A stretch of DNA of 41,559 nt from Chrysophaeum taylorii (Eukaryota; Sar; Pelagophyceae; Pelagomonadales; Pelagomonadaceae): positions 1 through 41,559 of the forward strand of contig JAQMWT010000501.1 of NCBI GenBank assembly GCA_029834535.1, read 5' to 3'. The notes under the pieces are model-generated. The model ran no database searches. It was not told the origin of the DNA and worked only from the letters and a program-made list of their open reading frames with translations. A program made the translations under genes and the position numbers. Within the stretch, counting starts at the first letter, position 1. The number at the start of each line of letters is the position of its first letter. This document shows positions 9,863-20,283 of this stretch, in pieces.

Positions 9863-11770
9863 ATGACGTCCTCCACCTTCGATCCGCACGATTATAAGAC
9901 TCTTCTAGGCAAAACCGCCGTCGTACTCGCCACTCGCAAACCCAACGGCCTGTTGTCCCTGCCGTCCCATCCAAAGCAAACATTTACAACTGTGCTTAGT
10001 TTCCACACAAGAAAACGAATGTCACTCAAGGATGAGATTGCGCACATCACACAGCATGTCCCCAAGACACGCTCTAAATCGCATACGCTTGATTTCGCCA
10101 AGCTACAGAATCATTCCCTGTATTTTACTGAACAGCTCAACCTCCCACATACTGTCGTCCACTACGCCTTTAATGGCACCGCAGACCTCTTTGTGCAAGC
10201 ACAACCCCCCCCGCTCAAAACAGCCATTATTGCAGGTGGACTTCACCAAGAAGGTTTCGACAAATCTCGCGCACAACAACTCTTCCCGCATGCTCAGCAT
10301 TATGTGGACCTCAGGAAGCTCAATGCCGCTTTACAAACCGGCAAAATCAGACTACCTCATTTTGACTTAGCGGTTTTCACACTGCCATGTCAACATTTTA
10401 AATGTAATGAAAGAATATGACGGCTACGCCACTCCAGTGACAGCCGACCTTTTTGTCACAGAACAAATCCGCTTGGTTCGCTTCACGCTCCCGACCTACG
10501 CCATTGTCGAGAACGTCCCTCCAAACCCCCGACCTCACCACGAGTACACCCAACTCGCCAAATGCCATCAGCGCTTAGGCTACTTCCGACACTCCAGTGT
10601 CTACAATGCCTCCGCTTTTGGTGACGTCATCAGCAAGAACCGCTATCTCGCTGTCTATGCCCGGCACCCGCTCACCGAATACAACCACGAGAAAAGTGCT
10701 TCTCCTTGGTTAACCTCGCCTCCGAGCATGGTTCCTCACCTTGACCCCAGACATACCATCCCTGACGATCTCTGGATCGCCAACCCCGCCCTTCGTGGTA
10801 CAGTGCCGCGCTCCACCTTGGACTACTACCAGCACAAGGCCACCTACTCCTACAAGCCCGCCAACGCCTCGATACTCCCGATTTCCGATAACGCACGCAT
10901 CTGCCAAATGCTTGCCCGCTTCACCAAGCCCTTCACGGACCTAGGTCTCGACGCCAACGGCACTCCCCACGCCGCCATGGCCCATATCTCCAATCTCCTA
11001 GTTTTCAAATTCCTGCACAATCACTTGTCGCAACACCCCACTCTCGCCGCTTGGAACACCATCCGCTGTTTTCATGCCGCAGAGTCCCAATGTGCTTACC
11101 ATTTGGATGGAGCCATCACCGGCACCGCCGCTACTGCCGTCGCATGTGGCTACTTCCCGCGCGCCTCCCTCACCCTCCATTCCAGGCCCCTCAGATATTA
11201 GACTGTTCCCATCAACCCAACGCACGCATTTTCCCTGGATGTTCCCAAGGGCACCGCCTTTCTAGTTGTCGCCTATACCACCTCCTTGGCCGCCGCTCAC
11301 AGCTGCACGCGCCCCTCCACGTGGGTTCACTACATGAATCGCTCGCATCCCGGCTTTGCCGCGATCGACTCACGAGGGCGAATTGCTCTCGATGACCCCA
11401 AGGGACTCATTATGTCCAAAGCACGTCCCACTTACGCGGACTACGTCGGCCACATCGGAGACACGCTTCAGAAAAGCACCAAGTGTTACTCGGTCACTGG
11501 CTCGTACCCAACAAACACGAGCTACTCCAACCCCTTGCTGCTGATCTCTCCAGACCACATCCGCTATGCGACCCTCAACGAAATCGCAAAGTTTGGACAC
11601 CACTCGGACCCGGAACTGCTCCGACTGTTCCAACAGCACCCGCCGTACTTCGCGTTTAAGGCACTGGCCAACGCCGTCCCGCACAATATGCTGCAGGAGA
11701 AGTACAACACGGTTCTCGCACTCCACGAATCGAACCACCACGTGAACCTTTACATCGAATGGGCAACGAT
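9863..11770 (+). pseudogene. E3 C5 cytosine methyltransferase domain
   Basis: C5-MTases transfer methyl from S-adenosylmethionine to cytosine C5. First frame (9863-10420): a degenerate motif I (AFNGTADLFVQA), then AQQLFPHAQHYVDLRKL like the NFP...GDIR region, and motif IV FDLAVFTLPCQHF with the nucleophile Cys codon at 10388-10390. After a frameshift near 10400 come motif VI (YAIVENVPP, about 10497-10523), LGYF, and motif VIII (SKNRYLAVYARHP, about 10630). An in-frame TAG at 11199 is followed without frame change by motifs IX and X: SNPLLLISPDHIRYATLNEI (11526-11585) and KALANAVPHNM (11658-11690). All signature motifs are in family order. One frameshift and one stop break the gene. Confidence 0.8.
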
Positions 11771-12902
11771 ACGCCATGGCATCCCCAGCCCCGGAGACAT
11801 CAACCAGCTTGCAGAATTCGTCTCGGCCATCTCCAGCCGTCTCTTAGCAGAGGAAGACCTGAACCTCACCTCCCTCTTCAATGCTGTTGCAGATACTCAC
11901 CATGATGCGATCCGCAAACCAAGCAAATCGCAAAACCTCGAGACGCTTCTCGCCGAGACAACCGTTGCCAAAGTCCGAGTTGACAAGCAACTCAGCCCCC
12001 CTAGCGCGTCGACCGCCGCACTGCCCCCCTTGCACAAGCCCGGCACCAGTCAGCACGCTAAAAGAGTGCTTTTGGTCACTCGCTGGCACCGCATACACCA
12101 CCAGCAACCAGAGATTCTTCGCCGCACGATTGCCGCTAATGTAACGAATCTTCGCCCAGGTGATGATAGGTATCTGCAAGACTGCAGCGAATGCAAGCGC
12201 TGTCAATCGCATGTCAGCTTCCGTCACAACAGCACTTCCTGGTCACTGGATGAACTAGCCTATGCTCCTGGCCAACACCTCCACATGGATGTATCATACC
12301 CGAGCATCAGCAAGTGCTACGGTGGATTTCGCTACATCATGCACTTCGTTTGTATTATCTCAGCACACAAGTGGGTCTATTTCCTGCGGAAACTAGACGC
12401 CCAGGATGTTCTGGTCGGCATCCTCTATGTGGTCAATGTGATTAAGGTCGAATTCGATGTCAGTGTGAAAATCATATCGTCGGATGCATTCTCAACTTTC
12501 CGCTCTGAAGCTTTCCACCCCCTCAAGGTGCAACTTGGCATCCAGTTTCAAATCCTTGGTCGCCACCTCCACCAGAGGAATTTCGCGGAAAACATCATCA
12601 AGGAAATCACCCGAGGCACCGTAGTTCGTCTCCTCAACCCTCGCAGTGTACGCATCGAAGGAAAGTCTATTGCCGCCGAGTATTATCATCCATTTGCTCT
12701 CCTGCATAAGATCCAAGCTGACAACCAGCGCTCTCATGGACTGCCCTCGCGCACAAACATGACATGCACCGTTTCCCCGACGTATCATGTCACCCATGGC
12801 ACCGCTCTTGAAGCTTCTCCCCTTTGGCGAACCTGTCACATTTGTCTACCCTCAAAGTCACAAGCTGGAACCCTCCAGCGTCTCCGCCTCTTACTTTCAT
12901 AG
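11771..12902 (+). pseudogene. E3 integrase
   Basis: Zinc-binding domain: RWHRIHH (about 12081-12101) paired with CSECKRC (12184-12204). Catalytic core: Asp in LHMDVSYPS (about 12282), Asp in IISSDAFSTF (about 12474) and Glu in HQRNFAENIIKEI (about 12571), the DDE set of retroviral-type integrases. It follows the methyltransferase in the same frame (frame open 11286-12902), so both were parts of one polyprotein. Near 12830 the frame shifts and continues as the linker. Confidence 0.85.
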
Positions 12903-14331
12903 TAACAACTATCTCCCGAACCTCCGCGGCACGGACCGATTTATCCGTGATGTTCACAGCTCTATCTTGTACATCAGGGACGATATGGAAAAATCGTCAC
13001 CTCTAACGACTTTCATGTTGACGCAGACATGCCAGTCAACCGTAAACAAGGAGATCGAACGGATCAAAGCACTCGCACAGATCCCAACAGAGGCACGGCA
13101 AGAGGACCCGCTACCAGCTATAATCGAACAGCAAATGCCGGAAGTTAGACAGGAATCGCAAAATGAGGTCGAGGCTCACGATGACGAGCACGATGATAAA
13201 CCTAGCGATGACGACGAACGCAAAGAACTGGATCCAACTCCCGCTGCTGATTCAAGTCCCGTCAGCGACGAGACACCTGAACAGGATTTTTCGTTCCTCA
13301 ACCGGCCACCTCCGCCTGATGGTAGCATTCCGATTCCCAAACGAAAAGATCGCCCAGAGGTTGTTCTCGACGATTCAGGTTTTACCCCAATTCTCGTGCA
13401 TCGCAACCAGAGCGATAAGCTCAAAGCAGATCTCAAGGACGAACGTGGATTTCGCATCCCTAAGGATCAGCTCTATATCGTGAAGCGTGTTGACGATGGA
13501 AAACTCTTCACCAGACGCATTATCGCCTCAGGGTATGGTCGCAACTGGAAATACCAGCAGGAGCAATCCACGGCTCACGCCACAGCCAACATGTCCAGCA
13601 CATTGATGTTCCTCATCAGTGTCAGCGCTCAGCACCAGGGCCACGCCGCCAGCATCGCATTTGATCTCAACATTCGAAGAGATGCTAAGCCGCCAAATGA
13701 TGTCCCGAAAGGATGTCTCCTAGCAAGTACCACACAAGACTATGGTATCATGGGCGGCACCGCACTGGATTTGCAGAGAGAAACCGATGCAGAACTCTTG
13801 TATGTTGACTTCCCAAGGAAGCCGTACCACTCGTCTGTATTGGTTGACCACCTTGATAATGACAATTCTGTTCTCGAGAACTATGTGTGCCACGACGAAC
13901 TGTCACCGGCAGAGTACTATGCGCGTCAATGGAACCAAGAGTTCCGTTGCATGGGTTCCTCTCTTTTGTGGGACATCTCCGCGCATCAACACTACCACCG
14001 AGCTTCTCGTCACAGGCATGCCTTATTGCATGATTCTGGCGAACTCGGACACCTCCTACTAAGTCAAAGTGATCCGAAACAACATATTCTCCAAGAAGTC
14101 ATGGACTATGATTTGCAGCACATCGATCACGTCGTCTTACAACTCGTGACCGCTGAAGATATTCTCTATGAGCCTGAAAAGATTGTCGAACTCAAAGGAC
14201 TCAGCGAAGAAGATAAGTTAAGCATGTCGCTTCGATTCGCAAAGAAATTGAAGGCTTGTGCTCCAACGGTGTCTTTAAACTTGAACCTTTACCGCCAGAC
14301 CGTTCGTCTATCTCGACGAAACTCGTGCTGA
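12787..14331 (+). pseudogene. E3 integrase C-terminus and integrase-RT linker
   Basis: Open frame of 514 codons. It starts as the integrase C-terminal part and becomes an acidic low-complexity linker (HDDEHDDKPSDDDERKELD near 13180). A basic patch follows (IPIPKRKDRPEVV near 13330). The end, LKGLSEEDKLSMS near 14190, corresponds to LKGLSDADRKAY of E1 and CLHGLSPENRHAY of E2, which directly precede RT. A frameshift near 14235-14280 leads into RT. The N-terminal third has no match that I recognise. Confidence 0.65.
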
Positions 14332-15146
14332 AGATCAAATATTTTGCTGATGGCACCCCAGACCGCTATAAAGCTCGTCTAGTCGCCCGAGGTTTCTTGG
14401 CACGTGTAGGCATTGACTTTGATGCCGCATCCTCCCCAACCGCAATGCTCGCCACCAACCGGCTACTGCTCGCCATCGCTGTGAAGCACAAGCCCCCGGT
14501 CGCGCACGCGGACATTCCTCAGGCATTCATCCAATCGGCACTCGATCGCCCAGTATGGATCGACTTCCCTCGAGGAATACGCGTCTCGCAAAATCTTCTC
14601 CAGCAGATACAGAAGAACCACCCAGAGTCGAAGCTCGCTCTCCGAGTCGTCAAGGCTCTCTATGGCATCAAACAGTCAGTTTTGTTGTGGAACATCAAAC
14701 TCGACTCGTTTCTTCGACAACATGAGTTCGAACGCTCACAAGTCGACACTTGCCTCTACATCAACTGGGATCGATCTATCAACAAATGGGTTCTACTATC
14801 CGTTTCAGTCGATGACCTATTGATCACTGGTACCAACACTGCCAAAATTACATCTCTTCGCATTGCTAGGGAGAAGGAATATGGCAAAGGTACGTGGCAT
14901 GACAACATCAGATCCTTTCTTGGTATCGATGTCCACTACAATGTCTCCGCTGGTCATCTCACTATGAATGTAGCAGCGAAGATCACCAAGATGCTCGCTG
15001 AGCATAAGCTCAACCTACATAGTCTGGACGCCCCCTATTCGGACATCCTCATTCAAAAACCTTCTGCTAAACTTCTCTCAGACTTGGCTCCTACCTTAGA
15101 CGTATTACGTCAAAATTTTCCTCACTACTATGGCACTAGTATTTAG
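14256..15146 (+). pseudogene. E3 reverse transcriptase
   Basis: RVT_2-type RT with YKARLVARGFLARVGIDF, VAHADIPQAFIQSALD, KALYGIKQSVLLW and the catalytic VSVDDLLIT (Asp codons at 14811-14816). Tyr of the usual YVDD is replaced by Ser, as in E1 and E2. The 3' end is degraded after APYSD (about 15030), where the frame runs to a stop at 15146 and RNase H resumes in another frame. Confidence 0.9.
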
Positions 15147-15745
15147 TCTGTCACATGTCGGCCTGATATCTATCACCACTTTGTGCAACAAATGCTGCAA
15201 GGGCATGCACAACCCTGATCAGACCCACCTTCTGCACTTATATGTTTTACTTCGCTACTTAAAGGGCACTCCGAATGATTCACTCGACTATTCATCAGAC
15301 AGCCCCTCTATTACCCCCTTTATTCAGCATCTGATCAACCGCTATCCTGAACTGCATCACCTTCGTTCACCCCTTATTTGTTTTACTGATGCAAGTTTTG
15401 CTGATCGTTCTGACCCTCGCTTGCTATCCAATTCTGGTGCATGTATCTTCGTCTTTGGCAATCTCGTATTTTGGTCTAGCAAACGACTAACTCTTACTGC
15501 CAAAAGCACCATGGAAGCTGAACTCATCGCCGCCAGCGCAGCCGCCGATGAATGTCACTGGTTTTACAAGCTTTTCTCCTCTCGCCCTTATCTGTTTTCG
15601 CGTGATCAAGCTCACGCTATTCCCCTGCTTATTGATAACGCTAGCGCAATTACATGTCGCGAATCACCCTAAAATCAGTGCTCCTTGCCACCTTATTCAC
15701 ACCGGCTGTCCTCGTTTAGGAGACAGATTCGAGGACGACCTTTAA
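15130..15745 (+). pseudogene. E3 RNase H domain, 3' truncated
   Basis: RT-RNase H connection MHNPDQTHLLHLYVLLRYLK, then the acidic residues in CFTDASFAD (Asp), STMEAELIAAS (Glu) and LLIDNASAI (Asp). The frame stops at 15672; coding-like text continues in another frame to 15745 (NHPKISAPC). The C-terminal motif with xADxxTKP, present in E1 and E2, is missing, so the 3' end of E3 is lost. Confidence 0.85.
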
Positions 15746-15761
15746 AGACAGATTCGAGGAC
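15721..15761 (+). repeat. 16-bp direct repeat at the E3 3' break
   Basis: AGACAGATTCGAGGAC occurs at 15721-15736 and again at 15746-15761. It marks the place where E3 coding similarity ends and may be a local duplication formed during repair. Confidence 0.6.
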
Positions 15762-15823
15762 AGACTACCACTGTTCTCACGCTCTGGTAAAGAGTAACAC
15801 AGTTATAATTACTGTTCTGTAGT

Positions 15824-15853
15824 GAGCGAGCGAGCGAGCGAGCGAGCGAGCGA
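15824..15853 (+). repeat. (GAGC)n microsatellite
   Basis: Seven tandem GAGC units with little interruption. With an A-run at about 15916-15927 it fills the 250-bp noncoding gap between E3 and the bestrophin gene. No other feature was seen in that gap. Confidence 0.9.
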
Positions 15854-16032
15854 CTATTGGAGGAGGAATGAGAGATACTGTCGTCACGCGTGGATCGGAC
15901 CGAGATGGAGACAGGAAAAAAAAAAAAACCGCAAGCACAGAGACTGAAGCAGAAAAGTCCTGTTCGTTGGCGACGAACAAAAGACGGTCAGTAGTAGTCG
16001 CTTAAATCGTCGATCCCCCTCCCGACGTCGCT

Positions 16033-17574
16033 TTAGCGGTGGTCGTCCGTGACGACACTGTTGTGGTAGGGTGGGTCCTCGAAGATCGGGACGGCCCCCG
16101 CGTCAACGCCGGCGTATCTGTGTTCTTGCTGGTAATGCGATAGCGCGGGGTCGTAGGCAGGATGCGTGAAGTACATGGCTGTTTCCCGAACGTCGCAGAT
16201 GATGGTGTCCGAGATGACGCCGAGCTTGAGGAGACCTCGGAAGGGGTCCTCGATCCAGAGTCCGATTTCCTGGATCCCAAAGAGGCCCCAGGAAACGAGG
16301 GCCATGACGAGCGGAGTGAGAACTGGGCCGAAGGCCGGGGCGATCGCAAAGGGGAGCGAGAGACACCACAACGAAAGGAATCTGGAGGTATGTCGAGCGT
16401 AGCTGAGAGGGACGGGGGTCTGGACGAGTCTTTCGCAGGCGGCGATCGAGGTCGCGAGGGCGTTGACCTTCTCGATCATGCCGAAGCGCTCGCGGTTGGT
16501 AAAGAAGCCGTCGTCGGAGTCCGGGACTTCTCTGAGCTCGGCGACGAGCGCGTTCGCGACAAACAAGGGTCGGTTGGCGCATTCGCGGAGCCTTTTTTCG
16601 AAGACGTCGTTCCGTCGCGGGGTGTCGCGCACCGATTCTCGCGGGTCGATGTCCGTCGACAGCAACAAATCGTCGTCGGTGTTGGTCTCCTCCTGGAGCA
16701 CGACGAGATTGTCAGAACTTTGACCGTTCCGGCCGAGCCTCGATTTCGTCGCGTAGTGTCGCGCGAGCTGGCGCTGGTGTTTCGGGAGCTGGTGGAACCG
16801 CAGGGGCCGGCTCGTGGTGCGGTCCAGCACGACCTCCTCGATGAGCGAGACCGCCGCGGGCTCCTTGGAGGACTTGCGGCCTTCGAGGTGGTACTCGAGC
16901 ATCAACGGGAACCGGCTCAACAACGCGCACACGCGCCGGTACCGCGCCGCCCCGAGCGCGTCCGCGTACGCCGCCGACAAGCGCGCGAGGTCGCGGCACC
17001 TGTCGACGACATTCTGCCAGATCGTCCGGCCTTCCCAAAACCGCGTGTATGCCGCGTTCGTGCGAAACGTGAGCAACAGTCCCAACGTCGATCCCGTTAT
17101 AGCGTGGATGAAGGTTAAATCGACAAATTCAACGTGCTGGCACCCGAGAGCGACGAGGCCGCTCCAGACCGTCAGTCCGAGGACGGGGTTTCGGATTCGC
17201 CGCAGCGTCTTCGAACTCGGAATGCCGATCAAATTACGGACCCACTCGCGGCTCCGGTATCGCTTCTGCTGCGGGATCGGCAGGATCCGCCCGTCTCGCC
17301 GTCGCACGGTCACCTTGTCGTGGTCTGTCCTATCTCGGAGGTATGAGCCTATTCCCGCGGAAGATTTTGGCTTGTCGTACAGCGAGGCGATCGTCGTCCT
17401 GTTGTAGACTTCGATGAACCCCTGCCGCTGCCACCACTTGGGGGGATCGCTGTACTTCGCACGCAGCGGTTGCCAACATGGGTGAGGCCTACATGCCGCC
17501 GGCGGCGGCACCCCGCTCAGGAGCGCCCGCACCACCACCACGCAAGACGTGACGAAGACGAAGCAGCAACGCAT
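16033..17574 (-). CDS. Bestrophin-like anion channel
   Basis: Predicted 513-residue membrane protein of the bestrophin/RFP-TM family, which form chloride or bicarbonate channels; algal members include thylakoid channels that supply bicarbonate. Seen: GSTLGLLLTFRTNAAYTRFWEGRTIW-type region at about residues 170-195 with the family hallmark F-R-T-N-x-A-Y-x-R-F-W-E-G, TPVPLSYARHTSRF near residue 400, and the IEDPF motif near residue 455. The family bestrophins have I-E-[ND]-P-F there. The chosen start gives a hydrophobic N-terminus (MRCCFVFVTSCVVVVRALL) that looks like a signal or bipartite plastid-targeting peptide. The open frame extends 60 codons upstream, but that would run into the neighbouring gene. 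No intron is needed. Localisation is an inference. Confidence 0.9.
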   Translation of the reverse strand: MRCCFVFVTSCVVVVRALLSGVPPPAACRPHPCWQPLRAKYSDPPKWWQRQGFIEVYNRTTIASLYDKPKSSAGIGSYLRDRTDHDKVTVRRRDGRILPIPQQKRYRSREWVRNLIGIPSSKTLRRIRNPVLGLTVWSGLVALGCQHVEFVDLTFIHAITGSTLGLLLTFRTNAAYTRFWEGRTIWQNVVDRCRDLARLSAAYADALGAARYRRVCALLSRFPLMLEYHLEGRKSSKEPAAVSLIEEVVLDRTTSRPLRFHQLPKHQRQLARHYATKSRLGRNGQSSDNLVVLQEETNTDDDLLLSTDIDPRESVRDTPRRNDVFEKRLRECANRPLFVANALVAELREVPDSDDGFFTNRERFGMIEKVNALATSIAACERLVQTPVPLSYARHTSRFLSLWCLSLPFAIAPAFGPVLTPLVMALVSWGLFGIQEIGLWIEDPFRGLLKLGVISDTIICDVRETAMYFTHPAYDPALSHYQQEHRYAGVDAGAVPIFEDPPYHNSVVTDDHR

Positions 17575-17659
17575 CGTGTTCAACTCTAACCCTAATGACA
17601 GTTTCTCCTGAAACCCTTTTGTTGTTAAAAAAACCCTACTCTTCGAATCCCGAAAAAGG
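17575..17659. promoter_or_regulatory. Divergent promoter shared by bestrophin and actin-related genes
   Basis: Only 85 bp separate the two start codons, which face apart. The gap is AT-richer than the genes, with runs of A, and a TAACCCTAA block near 17587. Such spacing implies a bidirectional promoter. No TATA box is obvious. Confidence 0.55.
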
Positions 17660-19404
17660 ATGCGAAGAAGACTCACGCTCGCGTACGAGGGCGCGTCGCC
17701 CGCCGTCTTCGAGATGGAGGTGCCCCCGAGCTGGCACCTCAAACCCTGCTCCAAGCTGTTGACCCACTTCGACCGCGCATATAGGGAAAAGTACCCCGAG
17801 GTCGAGCTCGAGGGCCCCCTCGAGCTGCTAAGCGTAGAGGGAAATGTCGTGGACCTGGGGTCCCCGATCGGGGTCGCGTCCTCGGAGCTCGTGGTCGCCC
17901 AGGTTGCAAAAGCCCCGATCGTTCTGGTCTTGGGCGAGTTGGAGACGAGCGTGGGACTCGCCGGCGAGGCTAAACCTCGAGCGGTCGTTCCGAGCTACGT
18001 CAAGGAAGTCTACGCGAAGAACCTCTTTGTTAGCGAGGCGACCGCCGGCGGGAGCCCGCTCGAACGCCTCTGCAAGCACCCGGAGGGATCAAAGGCCCGC
18101 TACCCGATCGGGAGCATTGGCCTCAAGTACGAAAAGCGAATCAAAAAATCAAACGGCGTGAGCTTTAAGGGCTGGGTTGACATCGAACTCATCGTGCGCA
18201 ACGCCCTCGTCGAGAGCGGGCTGCGCGTCGCCGGCCGCCACGCAGTTTGTGTTGTCCCGAGCCGCGCGAGCGCCAACTTCTGCACTCATATTTTGGAATT
18301 GCTCTTCTGCCAGCACGGCGCCGAGACGGCCTGCGTCGTGCCGCTCGCGGCGGCCGCGATCACACTCATCACCAGTACCACCAACGACGCTCCCTCGTGG
18401 CGCGCTGACGCCTGCGTCCTCGAGTGCGGCCACGACTCGACTTGCGCGATCGTCCTGGAGAATGGCGTCGAGAGCGCGCTGCGGTGGACCCTACGCGGCG
18501 GCCACCACGTCTCGCACATGTTTGACGAACTCGTGCGCAAGGCCGCCGGCGCGGACGTCTTCTCCGGTACCCACGATCTTCATGTAACCAAAAAACGACT
18601 GTGCTACGCGCGCCGCCTCGACGACGACGATGATGTCCGCGTTGCGGGCCGCGTCGGCCTCGTCGACGGCGGCGACGTTTTCGTCGCCGAGGAGGCCTTC
18701 CTCGCGCCCGAGGTCCTCTTCGTCGCCGGCGACCAAGCCCCATCTCTCCACCGCATTGCCGTTGACGCCATCCGCGCGGCGGGGGGGGATCATCCCGCTC
18801 GTCTCGCCACACTCTTTGCTAACCTCGTCGTCACGGGCTCCGACGACGCGCTCCTCAGAGACCTCGACGTCCGCTTCGCCCAGGAGCTCGCCAAACTCAT
18901 TCACTACCGCGCGCGCGTCTCTTTCTTTCTTTCTTGCTTGCTTGCTTCTTCTCCAAGTGGCCACAGGCGCGTGCGAGCGACGGCCGCGCCCGCGTGGGAC
19001 AGTGCGTTTGTTGTTGTTGTTGTTGTTGTTGTTGTGCAAACCTTCCTCCTTGGCCTGTGCTGCGACGACTCCTCTCTCCCTCCGTGTACTACAAATGAGG
19101 ACTTCTCGCAAGGTGCCATCGCCTTTGCGGCATGCCTCGCGTCGCCGACTGTCTCCGCGGAGTGGATTGTTACGCGCGCGGAGTTCGATCAGATGATGCA
19201 TGACAACACCGTCACGGCCAAGGACCCGCAGCGGCGCCCCGACGGCGGTGACGACCGTGGCCCCGCACGGTGCGTAGAGACGGTTTCTTTTTTCTTCTGG
19301 CTGACCCCCCCTAACTTGTCGTTTGGTTGTCCGTGGTCAGGCTCAAAGTAGTCGTCGACAGCCTGAGCCCCAAGGACGACGAGGACGCTCCACCGGACTC
19401 CTAG
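17660..19404 (+). CDS. Actin-related protein with N-terminal extension, three exons
   Basis: The C-terminal half is actin-fold: AFLAPEVLF (actin CPEVLF), NLVVTGSDDALLRDLDVRFAQEL (actin NIVLSGGTT...RMQKEI, here lacking the SGG phosphate loop) and FAACLASPTVSAEWIVTRAEFDQ (actin [20 protein letters not shown]). The N-terminal 100 residues are an extra domain I do not recognise, with a ubiquitin-like feel. Proposed exons 17660-19001, 19113-19269 and 19341-19404 give 520 residues. Intron 1 (111 bp) has GTGCGT/AAG and a TTG repeat; intron 2 (71 bp) has GTGCGT/CAG. The Phe/Ser/Leu insert at 18917-18966 looks intronic (GT...CAG), but removing it shifts the frame, so it is left in. Degenerate nucleotide-binding residues suggest an ARP rather than true actin. 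Confidence 0.7.
19008..19035 (+). repeat. (TTG)n microsatellite in intron 1 of the actin-related gene
   Basis: Nine tandem TTG units directly after the proposed 5' splice site. It stays in frame if the intron is retained. Confidence 0.85.
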
Positions 19405-19544
19405 TGAACCCCCATCGGCTCCTTAAAAAAACGAAGACAACGAGTACGACGACGAATGAAGAGCGAAGCATCATCGGGTTCTTCAAGGAGAACGTGATGA
19501 ATAATCACGAAACGGGCGTCTCGAAGCGAAGGCATTTCTTCTAC

Positions 19545-20087
19545 TTAGATCCAATGCTGGGCCCGCGGCGCGGGGAGTGGATGGCTCGGGACGAGGAAGG
19601 GAAGGGGGGGTCCCTGCGGGCGGGGGGAGGGCTGCGCGTTGTCGAGTGCGAGAAGGCAGTGGGCCGCGAGAAACATCTCATTGTCGGGGAGCGCCGGGCG
19701 CTTGTTTTTTCTGTGGTCGACGAGGTCGTCGTTCTCCTTGGGGACGTCCCTCTTTTTCGAGCGACGCATGAGCGGTCGAAGACTAAGGAGATCGCGGACG
19801 TCCGAAGATGCTGGCGACCCGACGACCTTGTGATACCTCACGCCGCTGACCTCCCCCCCGAACGAGTCGTGCGCGCGGTGGTAGCCAAAGTTATTGAGCT
19901 GGCGCTGGAAGGACGAAAACTTAGAGGTCCGGTAGTATTGTGGCAACACCTTCTCGAGGCGCGACGGATCCCGGATGACGATCGTGCCGCGATCCCAGAA
20001 GATGTCCGTCTCCCGCTCGAACATCCGCACGAGCGATCGCATGAAACTCGTCTCGCTCCGGCTCGCGTCGTTACGGGCAGGCATCAT
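19545..20087 (-). CDS. HSF-type DNA-binding protein
   Basis: 180 residues. The heat-shock-factor winged-helix domain covers about residues 14-88: FMRSLVRMFERE, DIFWDRGTIVIRDPSRLEKV, LPQYYRTSKFSSFQRQLNNFGYHR and GVRYHK. The recognition helix SSFQRQLNNFGF-type is fully recognisable. After it come basic and Pro-rich tails without a clear coiled-coil trimerisation region. Stramenopile genomes carry many such small HSF-like genes. The wing is shorter than in typical HSFs. Its 3' end faces the 3' end of the actin-related gene at 140 bp. Intronless as drawn; tandem Met codons open the frame. Confidence 0.88.
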   Translation of the reverse strand: MMPARNDASRSETSFMRSLVRMFERETDIFWDRGTIVIRDPSRLEKVLPQYYRTSKFSSFQRQLNNFGYHRAHDSFGGEVSGVRYHKVVGSPASSDVRDLLSLRPLMRRSKKRDVPKENDDLVDHRKNKRPALPDNEMFLAAHCLLALDNAQPSPRPQGPPLPFLVPSHPLPAPRAQHWI

Positions 20088-20283
20088 CTTGCCAGGCGAA
20101 CAAAACGTCGTCTATTGGCGAACTTTCGAACAATTCACCAACTACTCACCAAAAACACGTTGTCCCATACAACCTCTGACGTTGTTTCGAAATTCCGTTT
20201 TGACACGCCCCGACTACAAGTCTTCTTGTATTTCAGATGATACCCTACTTAAAATCGACCGTTAATTTAGAGACAAGTGCAGG

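Larger units (their letters stand above)
9540..15780 (+). mobile_element. E3: divergent Ty1/copia-type element with C5-MTase domain, decayed
   Basis: Order is possible protease relic, C5-MTase, integrase, acidic linker, RT, RNase H. E3 is GC-richer than E1 and E2, and its proteins differ from theirs throughout, so it is a separate lineage with the same architecture. Frame changes occur near 10400, 12830, 14280 and 15140, and an in-frame TAG lies at 11199-11201. RNase H decays near 15745. No LTR was recognised on either side. Confidence 0.85.

Noticed and set aside
11286..12902. Separate gene starting at 11286
   Set aside because: The frame opens with TTG and is in phase with 10407-11201 across one TAG; motif X of the methyltransferase and the integrase follow, so it is part of the E3 polyprotein.
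16162..17118. 318-codon open frame antisense to bestrophin
   Set aside because: Shadow of a GC-rich gene with strong third-position bias; no recognisable domain, while the - strand encodes clear bestrophin motifs.
18491..19201. 236-codon open frame antisense to the actin-related gene
   Set aside because: Low-complexity, with poly-Asn from the TTG repeat; the + strand has actin motifs.
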